This document shows positions 62,904-64,000 of a stretch of DNA of 64,000 nucleotides, in pieces. Positions within the stretch are counted from its first letter, which is position 1, and each line of letters opens with the position of its first letter. The translations under genes were made by a program, and so were the position numbers. The notes under the pieces were generated by a model. That model saw only the letters and a list, made by a program, of their open reading frames with translations, made no database searches and was not told the origin of the DNA. Source of the stretch: Streptomyces sp. B21-083 (GTDB lineage: Bacteria; Actinomycetota; Actinomycetes; Streptomycetales; Streptomycetaceae); contig NZ_JARUND010000001.1 of assembly GCF_036898825.1 (NCBI RefSeq), positions 3,906,001 to 3,970,000 on the forward strand, in the 5' to 3' direction.

Positions 62904-62939
62904 CGCGGTATCGCGGTAGCAGATCAACGCGATACCGCG
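62904..62939. promoter_or_regulatory. Perfect inverted repeat, probable GntR operator
   Basis: CGCGGTATCGCG (62904-62915) and CGCGATACCGCG (62928-62939): perfect 12-bp arms with a 12-base spacer, ending 12 bases before the GntR start codon. GCTTACGCGCTTACGCGG just left of it adds a short direct repeat. The position fits autorepression. Confidence 0.7.
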
Positions 62940-62951
62940 CACGCTGGCCGT

Positions 62952-63197
62952 ATGGCTGAGCTTGATCGTTCCCGGAATCTCTGGCCCCAGATCGCCGATG
63001 ACCTACGTCGCCGATTGGGTGCCGGCGAGTGGGCGTCCGGTGAGCGTTTCCCCGGCACGGTGGCGCTGGCCGCTGAGTACGGCGTAGCTCAGGCGACAAC
63101 GCAGAAAGCCGTAGTGGCACTGCGTACCGAGGGGTGGCTACGACTGGAAGTAGGGCAGGGTTCCTTCGTCGCGGACAGTCCCCCGGACGAGGACTAG
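62952..63197 (+). CDS. Minimal GntR-type winged-helix regulator
   Basis: An 81-residue protein that is nearly only a GntR winged helix: LWPQIADDLRRRLGAGEWAS, GERFPGTVALAAEYGVAQAT and TQKAVVALRTEGWLRLEVGQ, GSFVAD. There is no effector domain. ATG 62952; the promoter overlaps a perfect inverted repeat. Short GntR proteins of this kind often control mobile or plasmid-derived small-gene clusters in actinomycetes, which fits the divergent operon. Confidence 0.88.
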   Translation: MAELDRSRNLWPQIADDLRRRLGAGEWASGERFPGTVALAAEYGVAQATTQKAVVALRTEGWLRLEVGQGSFVADSPPDED

Positions 63198-63246
63198 GAG
63201 CGTGCGTCGACCGGGGCAAGCCCCCTGAGCACTGCGCTGCCTCCGT

Positions 63247-63834
63247 TCAGTTGGTGTGGCCCCCGGCCACAGGGACGTCGGCCTTGTCGGCGTCGGCGAA
63301 GAGAAGCGTGGGCTCGGCCAGAATGTCGCGACCGGATTCGCTCTTGTAGATCTCGTCGACGCTGCCGAAGCGCGCAGCGGTGTAGTCGAGGCCAAGCAGT
63401 GCGGCTGCCTGCCGGACCGATGCTTCGTCGGGTCCTTCGATCTCGACGAAGGTAGGCAGCTCCGGCCAGGTGTCGAAGTCGAAGGCGACCTCGCCCAGGT
63501 GCCATTCCTCGCGGTAGTTCTCCTGGAAGCGGACCTCTCGCAGGCCGAGGCCGCGCAGAATCTCGGCCATGGCCCGCAGGTCGCCGACTTCGGTCTCGAT
63601 CTCGGTGGTGCCGTCGATACGCGTGGCGTCGGTGACGTGCTTGAGCGTCAGCGTGGAGCGCGTGCCCTCGTCGCGCAGCCGGATCCACTGACCGGCGTCC
63701 AGGGCGTCGTTCTCGAAGATCTTCCGGGTGAGGCGAGTGCGGGGGAAGGTCTGCGTGGCGCCCAGGCCGGTGAGTTTGGCCTGGAGCGCGTCGACGTCGA
63801 TGTCGAGGAACTTGGCCTCGTACTCGTGCTTCAT
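63247..63834 (-). CDS. CYTH-domain protein (class IV adenylate cyclase type)
   Basis: A 195-residue CYTH protein. It begins KHEYEAKFLDIDVDALQAKL, the ExExK signature on the first strand. WIRLRDEG, LTLKH, ETEV, FQENYREEW and FVEIEG supply the other acidic and basic residues that line the triphosphate tunnel. Family members bind triphosphates, acting as CyaB adenylate cyclase, triphosphatase or thiamine triphosphatase. ATG 63834 with GGAGA upstream. The gene just upstream (beyond 63862) runs the same way. Confidence 0.9.
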   Translation of the reverse strand: MKHEYEAKFLDIDVDALQAKLTGLGATQTFPRTRLTRKIFENDALDAGQWIRLRDEGTRSTLTLKHVTDATRIDGTTEIETEVGDLRAMAEILRGLGLREVRFQENYREEWHLGEVAFDFDTWPELPTFVEIEGPDEASVRQAAALLGLDYTAARFGSVDEIYKSESGRDILAEPTLLFADADKADVPVAGGHTN

Positions 63835-63861
63835 GATCTCCGTTTTCCTTCAGTTCGATGG

Positions 63862-64000
63862 TTACGTCGGCACGTGGGCAGCGAGGAACAAGCCCATGCG
63901 GTGGGTGTGGTCCTGGAGTTGGCCCGCGTGGGCTCGTTCCGTGAACTCGTTTGTGCTTAGCGTCAGTAGCACGCGCCACTGGTCGTTGAAGTGGCAGCTG
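63862..64000 (-). CDS. 3' end of an unrecognised gene
   Basis: The last 45 codons of a minus-strand frame entering from beyond the window. It reads CHFNDQWRVLLTLSTNEFTE, then RAHAGQLQDHTHRMGLFLAA, HVPT and a TAA stop. Ordinary codon use suggests a real protein, and it ends 28 bases before the CYTH gene, so the two may be co-transcribed. No family can be named from the fragment. Confidence 0.6.
   Translation of the reverse strand, partial: SCHFNDQWRVLLTLSTNEFTERAHAGQLQDHTHRMGLFLAAHVPT

Noticed and set aside
62398..63197. Integrated element boundaries (att sites, integrase) near the tiny-gene operon
   Set aside because: No integrase, tRNA end duplication or direct repeats were found within the window.

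Overview
The window is a chromosomal stretch of a Streptomyces-type actinomycete. The evidence is the very high G+C content, codons that almost always end in G or C, frequent GTG starts with 4-bp GTGA/ATGA gene overlaps, and families typical of the genus: paired XRE-DUF5753 and DUF397 proteins, roadblock/LC7 proteins and partner-switching sigma regulators. The clearest single marker is a leucine tRNA with anticodon UAA (56266-56349, minus strand), the bldA gene that controls development in Streptomyces. No phage, insertion sequence or CRISPR array was found.

Layout. 1-2.1 kb: the start of an acyl-CoA dehydrogenase and a UDP-sugar dehydrogenase. 2.6-7.3 kb: a copper/cupredoxin operon (CopC-CopD fusion, two cupredoxins, a YceI-like protein). 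7.3-9 kb: a CGNR-type regulator facing two VOC proteins. 9-13.6 kb: two M19 dipeptidase paralogues, one without any metal ligands, on either side of an XRE/DUF397 module. 13.6-18.2 kb: purE-purK, a GtrA protein and a two-component system, with two copies of a Streptomyces intergenic repeat. 19-23.6 kb: a pair of small ORFs, then a four-gene surface operon with two sortase substrates, a DUF916-like protein and an Ig-like membrane protein. 23.7-27.8 kb: a SigI-type partner-switching set (anti-sigma kinase, STAS antagonist, sigma factor), then a sigma-like/zinc-finger/membrane/ricin fusion. 27.9 kb: a secreted metzincin-like protease.

28.8-34.8 kb carries histidine-degradation genes in the order hutU, an M20 amidohydrolase, hutF, hutI. 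A PLP decarboxylase-like gene diverges from them. 36.5-38.9 kb is a roadblock/LC7 operon without a GTPase gene. 39.6-42.4 kb has an RpiR regulator coupled to a histidine ammonia-lyase-like gene. 42.5-46.9 kb looks more recently acquired: an IMPase-like protein with LysR, an NmrA-like protein, a DedA protein with a TTA codon, and a FAD monooxygenase. 47-53.6 kb holds cystathionine beta-synthase, an SGNH hydrolase, a thiolase and small conserved genes. 53.7-61.5 kb holds a Bax-inhibitor-1 family protein, pobA, bldA, a MacB/FtsX ABC pair and a cyclopropane-fatty-acid-synthase-like methyltransferase. 61.8-63.2 kb is a set of four tiny genes diverging from a minimal GntR regulator across a perfect inverted repeat. 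The window ends with a CYTH-domain protein and the end of an unrecognised gene.

Working together: hutU, hutF and hutI give urocanate to N-formylglutamate, and the M20 enzyme may complete the route. prsI, arsI and sigI form one switch. The copper operon encodes export/import and periplasmic-side copper carriers. Several proteins keep a family fold but have lost catalytic residues, and these are the most promising leads.
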